Source of the DNA: Thalassotalea insulae
Lineage (GTDB): Bacteria > Pseudomonadota > Gammaproteobacteria > Enterobacterales > Alteromonadaceae
DNA length: 64,000 nucleotides
Direction of reading: 5' to 3'
Assembly (NCBI RefSeq): GCF_030161395.1
Contig: NZ_BSST01000001.1
Location: forward strand, 3,782,001 to 3,846,000
Each line of letters opens with the position of its first letter. Position 1 is the first letter of the stretch. The notes below the pieces were generated by a model. The model saw nothing but the letters and a program-made list of their open reading frames with translations. It was not told where the DNA came from and did no database searches. Made by a program: the position numbers and the translations under genes. Shown in pieces: positions 17,813 through 26,490 of this stretch.

Positions 17813-18775
17813 ATGGAAGTAGTGCATAGAAGAACGCTTTTACCTGATCCCTATGATGCAAGAGATCATCATTTTTGTGATATTCATGGCCATAATGCTA
17901 TTCAGTTTTGTAATATTAGTTGCCTTACCGAAAAACAAGAAAAAATTTACCAGCAAATAAAGCCGCAAGTGGATTTGCGCGAATTGCTTACCTCAGAGAT
18001 TATTAATCAGGGACTATTGAATTCCTGCTCTGCTTGTGCGATTGCAGTTGCGTCCGAGCTTTATCTTGTTCGAGAACGTCAGCCTTTCGTTGATGAAAAT
18101 GCCCGTAATATAGATGCCTCACAGATGTTTGTTTATTACAATGAGCGGGTAATCGAAGATAAGGTCGATATTAACGCACCTGTTTTTATTCGTAATGGTA
18201 TTAAATCATTATTTAAATATGGCATTTGCTCTGAAAAATCCTGGCCCTATCCTGAAATGGCAATGCCTGCAAGCTTAACGAAAGTGCTGGCTAATGGAAC
18301 GGCTGAACAGATAGAACAGGAAGTTAACCGTATTTTATCTGAGCATCAGGATGAAATTCAGGCAGCGATAAAAGAAACGCCTTCTAAACAGGCAGTTGAT
18401 CAAGCGCAAAAGCATATTATTAATCGCTACTGTCGGTTAGATGAAGAAGATGATTTAACTGAACTGCGTTTAGCTTTGTCAAAAGGCATGCCGGTTATTT
18501 TTGGTATGATGGTACCAAGAAGTTTCTACGCTATTAAAGCAGATGGTGTTATGGCTATGCCAAGTCCTACGGATGTAAGATTAGGCGGACACGCGCTATT
18601 AGCCGTTGGTTATGATGATAAACGTGAAATGTTTATTGTTAGAAACTCCTGGGGCGAGGAGTTTGGTGATAAAGGCTATTGTTATATGCCGTATGAGTTC
18701 TTCAGTACTAAATTCAAACAAGGGGATGAAGAGCAAGACAACACCTTTAGTTATTGGTGTTTAACCCATGAATAA
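17813..18775 (+). CDS. Papain-family (C1) cysteine peptidase
   Basis: The 320-residue protein has a papain-type triad with Q66 as oxyanion residue, C72 (in NQGLLNSCSACA), H260 (in GGHALLAVGYDD) and N278 (in VRNSWGEEFGDKGY). It opens with RTLLPDPYDARD, common in bacterial C1 peptidases with a short pro-segment. There is no signal peptide, so it should act in the cytoplasm. Position beside a precursor-like peptide and upstream of a convergent radical SAM gene suggests leader removal; this is inference. An insertion of about 80 residues (roughly 165-225, acidic and helical) separates the Cys and His blocks. Confidence 0.85.
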   Translation: MEVVHRRTLLPDPYDARDHHFCDIHGHNAIQFCNISCLTEKQEKIYQQIKPQVDLRELLTSEIINQGLLNSCSACAIAVASELYLVRERQPFVDENARNIDASQMFVYYNERVIEDKVDINAPVFIRNGIKSLFKYGICSEKSWPYPEMAMPASLTKVLANGTAEQIEQEVNRILSEHQDEIQAAIKETPSKQAVDQAQKHIINRYCRLDEEDDLTELRLALSKGMPVIFGMMVPRSFYAIKADGVMAMPSPTDVRLGGHALLAVGYDDKREMFIVRNSWGEEFGDKGYCYMPYEFFSTKFKQGDEEQDNTFSYWCLTHE

Positions 18776-18776
18776 A

Positions 18777-18955
18777 TGCTTGTTGTGACTCGCTACGCTC
18801 GTGACAACCTACATGTTTTTTGCTGAACTTCATATCGTTCAGGTCAACTTACAAAATTGAGCCAATATGTAGGTCGATTTGAGCGTAGCGAAACTCGACA
18901 ATGAAGATATAATGTTATGCTTGTTGTACCTCGCTATGCTCGTGACAACCTACAT
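18777..18955. repeat. Three copies of a short palindromic repeat, about 38 bp each
   Basis: Copies lie at 18777-18815 (direct), 18866-18903 (inverted) and 18918-18955 (direct). They share a core TCGCTACGCTCG and the end GACAACCTACAT, and each can form a hairpin because GTTGT and ACAAC flank the core. They fill the gap between the two convergent genes. They look like small non-coding dispersed elements of the REP or MITE type; copy number elsewhere cannot be judged from this window. Confidence 0.75.
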
Positions 18956-20883
18956 TAATTTAAATTTAACACGCCTGCTGGTCTATCTTTAAAATCAGGC
19001 ATTGGTGGTGTTTCTCCCACTAAAGCCAGTGCTAGATAACAATTGCTTAATGATAGTAATAACTTATTATCAATTAAAAATGAAAGAGACTGATTTATTT
19101 CGCTATCTAGCACACTTTCATGAATTGCTGTTAATTTTGATTTCAATCGTTGAAAGGTTACAGGTTCAGCACATAGACGATAAATATCCGCTGTTAATCC
19201 TGTTAAAGTATGAGTGAAATTTGTCGCTACTTTTCTGGTATCGATAATAACAACTTTATTCTCTTGGTCACTCATATAAAGCAGTGGAAATGAAGAACCA
19301 CTCCATTGTTGTAACCATGTATCGACTTGAGCTTGTACTTTGTTGTGTGATTCAACTTCAAAAATAATATTGCCATTCAAGGTAAATACTTTTTCATTTC
19401 TTGCCGAACGATGATCGAAAAAGTAAGCAATATTCAATAATGCCTGGCCGCGTAGTGGGTAAATATGCTGGTAGCTTTTAAAAGGTTCTAAAGTAAGATC
19501 AAATTTTTCAGGAGTTTTATGGTAAGGGCTAAAACGAGGGAAAAGAATTTTTAAAAGGTGCTTAAAAGGCGGTTGTAGATGAGTGATAAGCGGAATAATT
19601 TCCGCCATTTCATCAAACCACTCTTCTTTTTCGCCGGGAGCACCACATAATATATTCCAGAACACATGGATGCCGTAATTTCTTAACCATTTTAAAGCAG
19701 AGATATTTTGAATGCCGGTAACGCCTTTACCTACTAATTTTAAAAAGTCATCATGAAGGCTTTCAAAGCCTGGCTGCACCCAGTTAATCCCCGCCTTAGC
19801 GTATTGCTCTACATGCTCTTTTCTTAAGTTGGATTTGGTTTCAAAAAACAGGTTATATTTACGTTCTTCACTTAACTCAGGAAGCAAAGTTTTCATATAC
19901 TCCTGCGGAAAAATATTGTCGACAATCTCAAAATTTTGAATATTAAACTTTTCTGATTGTTGCTTAAACTCTTCTATAACCTTATCGGCTGGCTTGCATC
20001 TATGCTCCATACTAACACCATTTAAACCGCAAAAAGTGCAATGTTTTTTCGCACCCCACCAGCAGCCTCGTGATGTTTCTGCGAGTAATCCTGGAGTAAT
20101 ATTTTCTGTTAAGCCAAGTTTTTCAAGGGTTTCAAAATAGGTGTCGTAAGTTGGCGTTTTTACTTGATTCATGTCCTCAACATAACCGCGGGGTGGTTTT
20201 TTATTTTCTGCTGCATTGGTTATCAATAAATCACTATGGCCTTGGGCAATAAAGCCATGAGGCAGGTTATGCGGGCTGATATGTACATCTCGCATTAATT
20301 TATCTACAAATTCACCTATGACGGCATCGCATTCACCCGAAAACACATAATCGACCCAGGTGAAGTTTTCACTAAGAGTTTGCCCCATAATGCTTTCACA
20401 GTTAGCGCCTCCCATCATAGTAATAATATTGGGGTTGAGCTCTTTTAGTTTTCTAAGCAGTGCTAAAGAAGCACAGTTTTGTTGGAAGGTTGAGGTACAG
20501 GCGACAATTTTTGCTGGTGTTTTAGCAATTCGTTCTGCTAATTTAACGATAAAAGTCTCTGCTTTATCTCGTACACGGTAAATATGCTGGATTTGTTCTT
20601 CAGTTATATCGTTAAATAATGCAAAAAATTGTTCGTCAGTATTTGGTTTATCGGGAAAAGCAGCTTGTGAAAATATCCATTCGCCAAGTAAATGTTGAAA
20701 GTTTGAGTTATCTATTTCATCGTATTCTGCTAGGCCAATTATTTTGGCAAACTCTAAGTTACTGTATATCGCGTTAACTTGATGATCATATTCTCTAATA
20801 TAAGTCTCTAATAACCCCAATGCTAATGATGGTCGGGTAACGGATGAATAAGGCATGTTTACTAAGCAGATATGTTGTGACAT
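18955..20883 (-). CDS. B12-binding-domain radical SAM protein of the RiPP-maturation type
   Basis: The 642-residue protein has an N-terminal Rossmann-like B12-type domain (about 1-200, with MMGGANCES at 157-164). The radical SAM domain carries the cluster motif C274, C282 and C285 in SRGCWWGAKKHCTFCGLNG. This CX7CX2C spacing, instead of the usual CX3CX2C, is typical of a family of RiPP-maturation radical SAM proteins. A C-terminal region of about 130 residues follows (520-640). The start is ATG at 20883, followed by a typical SQHICLVNMPY opening. It is convergent with the peptidase. Members of this family modify, often methylate, ribosomal peptides. Activity on the nearby 56-residue peptide is inferred. 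Confidence 0.85.
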   Translation of the reverse strand: MSQHICLVNMPYSSVTRPSLALGLLETYIREYDHQVNAIYSNLEFAKIIGLAEYDEIDNSNFQHLLGEWIFSQAAFPDKPNTDEQFFALFNDITEEQIQHIYRVRDKAETFIVKLAERIAKTPAKIVACTSTFQQNCASLALLRKLKELNPNIITMMGGANCESIMGQTLSENFTWVDYVFSGECDAVIGEFVDKLMRDVHISPHNLPHGFIAQGHSDLLITNAAENKKPPRGYVEDMNQVKTPTYDTYFETLEKLGLTENITPGLLAETSRGCWWGAKKHCTFCGLNGVSMEHRCKPADKVIEEFKQQSEKFNIQNFEIVDNIFPQEYMKTLLPELSEERKYNLFFETKSNLRKEHVEQYAKAGINWVQPGFESLHDDFLKLVGKGVTGIQNISALKWLRNYGIHVFWNILCGAPGEKEEWFDEMAEIIPLITHLQPPFKHLLKILFPRFSPYHKTPEKFDLTLEPFKSYQHIYPLRGQALLNIAYFFDHRSARNEKVFTLNGNIIFEVESHNKVQAQVDTWLQQWSGSSFPLLYMSDQENKVVIIDTRKVATNFTHTLTGLTADIYRLCAEPVTFQRLKSKLTAIHESVLDSEINQSLSFLIDNKLLLSLSNCYLALALVGETPPMPDFKDRPAGVLNLN

Positions 20884-21410
20884 CTTCAGATTTTCCCCTG
20901 CAAAACCAGTTTGTGGCGAGTGTTTTTTATTTCCTTGTTGATTAACAGTAACGGAATGTTGGGCTAATTAAAATACTTGATTGATGTTTATCATAGCTTA
21001 TTTAAGCGAATGGTTAGAAAGTCAGCAAATAGCTACGATCTCATAATATGTCGAAGTTGCTTTGTTTTTTACTGTCATATTTCACTGCGCTTTGGAACGA
21101 ATTACTGGAGGTTAAATTGCTGATCAAAGTTCATTTCGACTTTTATATTTTCGTGCTTCGTTACTTTCTGTGGATATACAATTAACTTTTCCTTGTTTAA
21201 TTACTGATAAAACCTAGCAATCAAGCTTAGGGTCAGTATAATGTGCGTGCTGCAATTTGGCAGCATATTATGAATGGTCCAAACTGTATAATTATTTACC
21301 TATTGTAAATGTGCTAATTGTTATGTGTTTTTAATAGATTAGCGGTTTAGTGAGTAAATAATTGTACAGATTGGATAAAGAATAAATCAGAAATTAAAGG
21401 AACAGATTTT
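20884..21410. other. Long pnp upstream region without a gene
   Basis: The 527 bases contain no credible coding region; rpsO, the usual neighbour upstream of pnp, is absent. A small hairpin (TGCTGC and GCAGCA around AATTT) lies at 21248-21265 in the probable pnp leader. AAAGGAA just before 21411 is the ribosome-binding site. No riboswitch was recognised. Confidence 0.6.
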
Positions 21411-23543
21411 ATGTTCAATCCAGTAACAAAAACATTTGAGTTCGGTAAGCATACTGTAACGCTTGAAACTGGTGCTATCGCACGTCAAGCAACGGCTGCT
21501 GTTATGGCGAGCATGGACGATACCTCAGTATTAGTCTCAGTAGTAGGTAAAAAAGAAGCGGTTGAAGGTCAAGACTTCTTCCCATTAACTGTTAACTATC
21601 AAGAGCGTACATACGCGGCTGGTAAAATTCCAGGTGGTTTCTTCAAACGTGAAGGTCGTCCTTCAGAAGAAGAAACTTTAATCGCCCGTTTAATTGACCG
21701 TCCAATTCGTCCGTTATTCCCAGAAGGGTTTACTAACGAAGTACAGGTTATTATCACCGTTGTTTCTGCTAACCCAGAAATCTCACCAGATATTATTTCT
21801 TTATTAGGTACTTCAGCGGCACTTGCTATTTCAGGCGTGCCATTTAGTGGTCCGGTTGGTGCAGCGCGTGTTGGTTATGCAGACGGTAAATACGTGCTTA
21901 ACCCGTTACAATCTGAGTTAGAAACTTCTCAATTAGATTTAGTGGTTTCAGGTACTGATTCTGCCGTATTAATGGTGGAATCTGAAGCCGACGTTTTATC
22001 TGAAGAAGTCATGCTTGGTGCTGTTGTATACGGCCATGAGCAAATGCAAACTGCTATTACAGCGATTAAAGAGTTCGCTGCTGAAGTTGCTACTCCTGCT
22101 TGGGAATGGACGGCTCCAGAGAAAAATGCGGATTTAGTCGCTAAAATTGCAGAACTAGCGACAGAACAAGTTAATGAAGCATATCAAATTACTGAAAAAG
22201 CAGCGCGTTATGAAAAAATTGCTGAAATTCGTAATGCTGTTATTGCACAACTAGAAGAAGCAGATGCGGAACTTAATGTGCAAGAAGCGAAAGACTTATT
22301 CCATGATTTGGAGAAGCAAGTCGTTCGTGGCCGTATTACACAGGGCTCACCACGTATTGATGGCCGTGATCCTGAAATGATCCGTGCATTAGATGTGATG
22401 ACCGGTGTATTACCTCGTACTCATGGTAGCGCGGTATTTACTCGTGGTGAAACCCAAGCACTTGTTACGGCTACTTTAGGTACACAACGTGATGCTCAGC
22501 GTCTTGATACTATTATGGGTGAGAAAACTGACAACTTTATGTTGCACTATAACTTCCCTCCATATTGTGTTGGTGAAACAGGTTTTGTTGGTTCACCTAA
22601 GCGTCGTGAAATTGGTCATGGTCGTTTAGCAAAACGCGGTATGTTAGCCGTGATGCCTTCTGCTGAAGAATTTCCGTATGCCGTTCGTGTCGTATCTGAA
22701 ATCACAGAATCAAATGGTTCGTCTTCAATGGCTTCTGTTTGTGGTACATCATTAGCGTTAATGGATGCAGGTGTACCAATTAAGTCTTCTGTTGCTGGTA
22801 TTGCCATGGGTCTTGTTAAAGAAGGTGATGACTTTGTTGTACTTTCTGACATCTTAGGTGATGAAGATCACTTAGGTGATATGGACTTTAAAGTGGCGGG
22901 TACTACTGAAGGTATTACCGCACTACAAATGGACATTAAAATTGAAGGTATCACGCAAGAAATCATGCAAATTGCTTTGAACCAAGCAAAAGCAGCACGT
23001 ACTCATATTTTATCTGTCATGGATTCTGCGATTAATTCAGCACGTGATGATATTTCACAATTTGCTCCGCGTATTCATACCTTAAAAATCAATGCAGATA
23101 AAATTCGTGATGTTATCGGTAAAGGTGGGGCGACTATTCGTCAACTTACTGAAGAAACTGGTACTACTATCGAAATTGAAGATGATGGTACAGTAAAAAT
23201 TGCTGCAACCGATGGCCTGCAAGCTGAAGATGCGATTAACCGCATTAAAGCACTAACCGCTGAAATTGAAGTTGGTACGGTTTATACCGGTAAAGTTGTT
23301 CGTATCGTTGACTTTGGTGCCTTTGTTAATGTATTACCAGGTAAAGATGGTTTAGTACATATTTCACAAATTTCAGATGAACGCGTTAATGCAGTAAGCG
23401 ACGTACTTTCTGAAGGTCAGGAAGTGACAGTGAAAGTATTAGAAGTTGACCGTCAAGGCCGTGTTCGTTTAAGCATGAAAGAAGCGGCTGAAAAGCCAGC
23501 TGAACAAGCAGCTCCTGCGCCAGAAGCGGATACAGCTGAATAA
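21411..23543 (+). CDS. pnp: Polyribonucleotide nucleotidyltransferase (PNPase)
   Basis: The 710-residue protein has the full PNPase plan: two RNase PH domains (first near 10-230, second near 320-550), a helical linker, then KH (around IRDVIGKGGATIRQL) and S1 (around GKVVRIVDFGAFVNVLPGK) RNA-binding domains. GTSAALAISG and EITESNGSSSMASVCG are conserved active-region segments. It degrades RNA 3' to 5' phosphorolytically and is part of the degradosome in many proteobacteria. The codon use is biased toward that of highly expressed genes. It stands alone, with a terminator close behind. Confidence 0.98.
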   Translation: MFNPVTKTFEFGKHTVTLETGAIARQATAAVMASMDDTSVLVSVVGKKEAVEGQDFFPLTVNYQERTYAAGKIPGGFFKREGRPSEEETLIARLIDRPIRPLFPEGFTNEVQVIITVVSANPEISPDIISLLGTSAALAISGVPFSGPVGAARVGYADGKYVLNPLQSELETSQLDLVVSGTDSAVLMVESEADVLSEEVMLGAVVYGHEQMQTAITAIKEFAAEVATPAWEWTAPEKNADLVAKIAELATEQVNEAYQITEKAARYEKIAEIRNAVIAQLEEADAELNVQEAKDLFHDLEKQVVRGRITQGSPRIDGRDPEMIRALDVMTGVLPRTHGSAVFTRGETQALVTATLGTQRDAQRLDTIMGEKTDNFMLHYNFPPYCVGETGFVGSPKRREIGHGRLAKRGMLAVMPSAEEFPYAVRVVSEITESNGSSSMASVCGTSLALMDAGVPIKSSVAGIAMGLVKEGDDFVVLSDILGDEDHLGDMDFKVAGTTEGITALQMDIKIEGITQEIMQIALNQAKAARTHILSVMDSAINSARDDISQFAPRIHTLKINADKIRDVIGKGGATIRQLTEETGTTIEIEDDGTVKIAATDGLQAEDAINRIKALTAEIEVGTVYTGKVVRIVDFGAFVNVLPGKDGLVHISQISDERVNAVSDVLSEGQEVTVKVLEVDRQGRVRLSMKEAAEKPAEQAAPAPEADTAE

Positions 23544-23570
23544 TATTCTTATTTAGCACATTAGTCTTGT

Positions 23571-23601
23571 AAAAAACCAGCGTTTAGGCGCTGGTTTTTT
23601 T
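23571..23601 (+). terminator. Rho-independent terminator of pnp
   Basis: ACCAGCG and CGCTGGT form a stem around TTTAGG and are followed by seven T residues. Confidence 0.9.
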
Positions 23602-23643
23602 ATGGCTGTGTTTGTAAGAAAATAGTAATACTGATTAAGTTTG

Positions 23644-24438
23644 CTATTTGAAGTTTAGCTGGTATTTATCCAATAGTTCTTGATAACTAGGTGTCGATTT
23701 TAGTTGTTGGATGAGTTGCTCTAAAGTTTGTTTAATTGTGTGTGAATCTTTCCTTTCTTTGGTTAACACCATATATACTGGAGTCATTGCGACATATGGC
23801 ATTATTGCTCTCACTTTAGTATTTAGCTGTTCATGGTTTATTAAGCGACTAAACTTGAACGGATTGCCGATCAGCATATCGATTTGTTTATTCAATAATA
23901 GTTTTAATAATACCTCTTCGGTTAATGCTGGGCGTTTTTTTAAATACTGCGCTTGATCGAAAGCTTTTCCATAGGAATACTCTCTAAGTGTGCCAATTGC
24001 ATAAGGAGCGAGTTGCGTTAGCTGACCGGTAAAATCAATATCAGTATCTGTTAAACTAAATAGTTGATTAATTTCACTACCATAACTAGGTTCGATAAAA
24101 TAGTAAATCTGTTTGCGTTTAGGCGTTTTAAATAAGGTAAGTATCAGGTCAACCTTACCGCGTGCAACAAGATCAAGTGCTCTAGGCCATTGCAAGGTAA
24201 TAAAGTTAAAATCAAAGTGAGAGTTCACTTTAATATAATTTATGATATCTACCGATAAGCCTTTTAGAGTATCTTTTTCTTTATAATAAAACGGGTAATA
24301 CCCTCCCTCAGCTATTGCGACAGTTAAGGTCGTTTTATTACTTTTAGTAACGTCGTTACTTATTATCCCCTTTGTGTTTGCAAAAACAGAAAGAGGCAAC
24401 AAATAAAATAAGATTAATACATGTATTAAATACTTCAT
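23644..24438 (-). CDS. Periplasmic solute-binding-like protein, orphan (SBP_bac_3 type)
   Basis: The protein of about 264 residues has a signal peptide (YLIHVLILFYLLPLSVFA). It then shows family-3 binding-protein features: GYYPFYYKEKDTLKGLSVDI, a LQWPRALDLVARGKVDLIL block and TPKRKQIYYF. The start is set at ATG 24438 because it gives a normal signal peptide; a TTG 30 bases upstream would add ten residues. No transporter genes are near. It is the third orphan protein of this kind in the window. Ligand unknown. Confidence 0.78.
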   Translation of the reverse strand: MKYLIHVLILFYLLPLSVFANTKGIISNDVTKSNKTTLTVAIAEGGYYPFYYKEKDTLKGLSVDIINYIKVNSHFDFNFITLQWPRALDLVARGKVDLILTLFKTPKRKQIYYFIEPSYGSEINQLFSLTDTDIDFTGQLTQLAPYAIGTLREYSYGKAFDQAQYLKKRPALTEEVLLKLLLNKQIDMLIGNPFKFSRLINHEQLNTKVRAIMPYVAMTPVYMVLTKERKDSHTIKQTLEQLIQQLKSTPSYQELLDKYQLNFK

Positions 24439-24540
24439 AATAGATAAAAGTATAACGATTTCCTGCAATTAATCTAACCTAGGGAATCTTGTGTAACCAT
24501 AGAACATTGTAAACAAAACTAAGCGTGACAAAAAAATTTA

Positions 24541-24566
24541 ATAAAAAAGGCGCCTGAGCGCCTTTA
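24541..24566 (-). terminator. Rho-independent terminator of bamD
   Basis: GGCGC-CTGA-GCGCC forms a short GC-rich stem; read on the minus strand it ends in a run of T residues. Confidence 0.85.
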
Positions 24567-24598
24567 GAATTTATTAGTTTTTAATTATTGCAACTTAA

Positions 24599-25363
24599 CT
24601 AACCATCGATTAATGGGTTGTTAGGATAGTTTGCTGCTAAGACCTGTTTCGCATTACTTTTTAAGTCTTCTAACCCCATTTTATCATAACACTCGATCAT
24701 AATTTCTAATGCTTGTTCTACTGCCTCACTTGGGTTGTAGTATTCCACAATATATCTGCCACGGTTAGCTGCAGAAGCGTACGCTTCACGTTTTAAATAA
24801 AAGCGTGCAACAGATAACTCATATTTAGCTAAACGAGATTTAATGCCTATCATGCGTTTTCTCGCGTCAGCGGCATATTTACTTTCAGGGTAATTCGTCA
24901 AAATGGTTTTAAAATCGTTAAAAGCTTCACGTGCCGCTGTTGGGTCTCTGTCAGCACGGTCAATGCCAAGCAAATCTTGGAACATATTCTCTTCGGTTGA
25001 TAAGTGCATCAATGCACGCATGTAATAGACATAATCAATGTTGGCATGGTTAGGATTTAAACGTAGAAAACGTTCGGCTAATGCGATACCTTGTGCCGAA
25101 TCACCACTTTTATAATAGCTGTAGATTAAGTCTAACTGTACTTGATGCGAAATAGGGCCGAACGGATAACGCGAGTCTATGGCGGATAATATTTGAATCG
25201 CTTTTTTATATAAGCCACCATCTAACGCTTCGCGAGCATCTGCAAATAGTGCTTGAGCCGATTTGTCGGGTATCTTATCTACTTCAGTATCGTTAGAAGA
25301 CGAGCAACCTACTAGAGTAAGAAGAAGTGTTAAAAATAAAGTTTTAAATGTCAGTTTGTCCAT
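24599..25363 (-). CDS. bamD: Outer membrane assembly lipoprotein BamD
   Basis: This lipoprotein of about 254 residues has a signal sequence ending in a lipobox LVGC (Cys near residue 20). TPR-like helical repeats follow (ALFADAREALDGGLYKKAI, YKSGDSAQGIALAERFLRLN, YPESKYAADARKRM). This is the BamD/ComL family, the essential lipoprotein of the BAM complex that inserts beta-barrel proteins into the outer membrane. A GTG 15 bases upstream could be used instead. It is divergent from rluD, the classical neighbour of bamD in enterobacteria and vibrios. Confidence 0.96.
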   Translation of the reverse strand: MDKLTFKTLFLTLLLTLVGCSSSNDTEVDKIPDKSAQALFADAREALDGGLYKKAIQILSAIDSRYPFGPISHQVQLDLIYSYYKSGDSAQGIALAERFLRLNPNHANIDYVYYMRALMHLSTEENMFQDLLGIDRADRDPTAAREAFNDFKTILTNYPESKYAADARKRMIGIKSRLAKYELSVARFYLKREAYASAANRGRYIVEYYNPSEAVEQALEIMIECYDKMGLEDLKSNAKQVLAANYPNNPLIDG

Positions 25364-25515
25364 AGACTTGGGTATCACTACTTATAATTGTTAAAATAAA
25401 TTGTTTACTTGTTTTTATTTACTTAATGTAATTGCGCTGTCAAACAGGTAAAATACATATAAGCATTCTAACCTAGCAAACAAACCTTGCACAGTGCTAA
25501 TTAATAGAGAATTTA

Positions 25516-26490
25516 ATGGCTGAAATTATTCAACACCAAGATATAGTCCCTCAAACCTGTTTAGGTAAGCGATTCGACCAAAGCTTAGCGGAAATGTTCC
25601 CCGAATATTCGCGCTCTCGATTAAAAGAATGGATATTAGCTGGTCATGTATCTGTTAATGGGGAAGTATTAACCAAAGCACGTGAGAAAATGTTTGGTGG
25701 TGAAACTATCGTCATTGAAACTGAAGTAGAAGCAGAAGAGCGTTTTGAAGCGCAAAATATTCCACTTAATATCGTGTATGAAGATGATGATATTCTTGTT
25801 ATCAATAAACCAGCCGGCCTAGTGGTTCACCCGGGGGCTGGTAATCCTGATGGTACAGTATTAAATGCTTTATTACATCATTGCCCTGATATAGCTGTTG
25901 TACCGAGGGCAGGGATTGTTCATCGCTTAGATAAGGATACAACAGGATTAATGGTGGTTGCTAAAACTATTGCGGCGCAAACTAATTTAGTAGAGTCATT
26001 ACAGGCAAGAGAAATTACCCGCGAATACGAAGCGATTGCCAATGGTTTGATGACAGCAGGTGGCGTGGTGGACGAACCTATAGGTCGTCATGCAACAAAG
26101 CGTACTCATATGGCAGTGACTACGTCTGGACGTCCTTCTGTGACTCATTATCGAGTCATGGAAAAGTTCAGATTACATACTCGCTTACGTTTAAGATTGG
26201 AAACAGGACGTACTCATCAAATTCGCGTTCATATGGCACATATTACTCATCCACTCGTCGGCGATCCGGTTTATGGTGGTCGTCCACGTCCGCCAAAAAA
26301 TGCGACATCAGAATTACGTGAAGTATTGAAATCATTTAAACGTCAGGCATTGCACGCCACAATGTTGTCTCTGTTTCACCCAATAACTGGCGAGCAGATG
26401 ACGTGGCACGCAGAAATACCAGAAGATATGGTGCAACTCACTAATATCTTGCGCGAAGATACTAAACTTAATGCTCAGGCAGAGTATTAA
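25516..26490 (+). CDS. rluD: 23S rRNA pseudouridine synthase RluD
   Basis: The 324-residue protein has an N-terminal S4 domain (about 15-75, SRLKEWILAGHVSVNG) and a pseudouridine synthase domain. The catalytic Asp is D139 in HRLDKDTTGLMVVAKT. VVHPGAGNPDGTVLNALL and the GRTHQIRVHMAHI block are typical of RluD, which modifies helix 69 of 23S rRNA at positions 1911, 1915 and 1917 (E. coli numbering). It overlaps the next gene by 20 bases, so the two are translated from one transcript. Confidence 0.96.
   Translation: MAEIIQHQDIVPQTCLGKRFDQSLAEMFPEYSRSRLKEWILAGHVSVNGEVLTKAREKMFGGETIVIETEVEAEERFEAQNIPLNIVYEDDDILVINKPAGLVVHPGAGNPDGTVLNALLHHCPDIAVVPRAGIVHRLDKDTTGLMVVAKTIAAQTNLVESLQAREITREYEAIANGLMTAGGVVDEPIGRHATKRTHMAVTTSGRPSVTHYRVMEKFRLHTRLRLRLETGRTHQIRVHMAHITHPLVGDPVYGGRPRPPKNATSELREVLKSFKRQALHATMLSLFHPITGEQMTWHAEIPEDMVQLTNILREDTKLNAQAEY

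Noticed and set aside
18777..18955. Possible CRISPR array in the three-copy repeat
   Set aside because: Copies are in mixed orientation, unevenly spaced and palindromic, without cas genes. They fit REP/MITE-like elements better.
20884..21410. Possible riboswitch or hidden rpsO before pnp
   Set aside because: No open frame of RpsO length or sequence exists here and no known riboswitch motif was recognised; only a short hairpin was seen.
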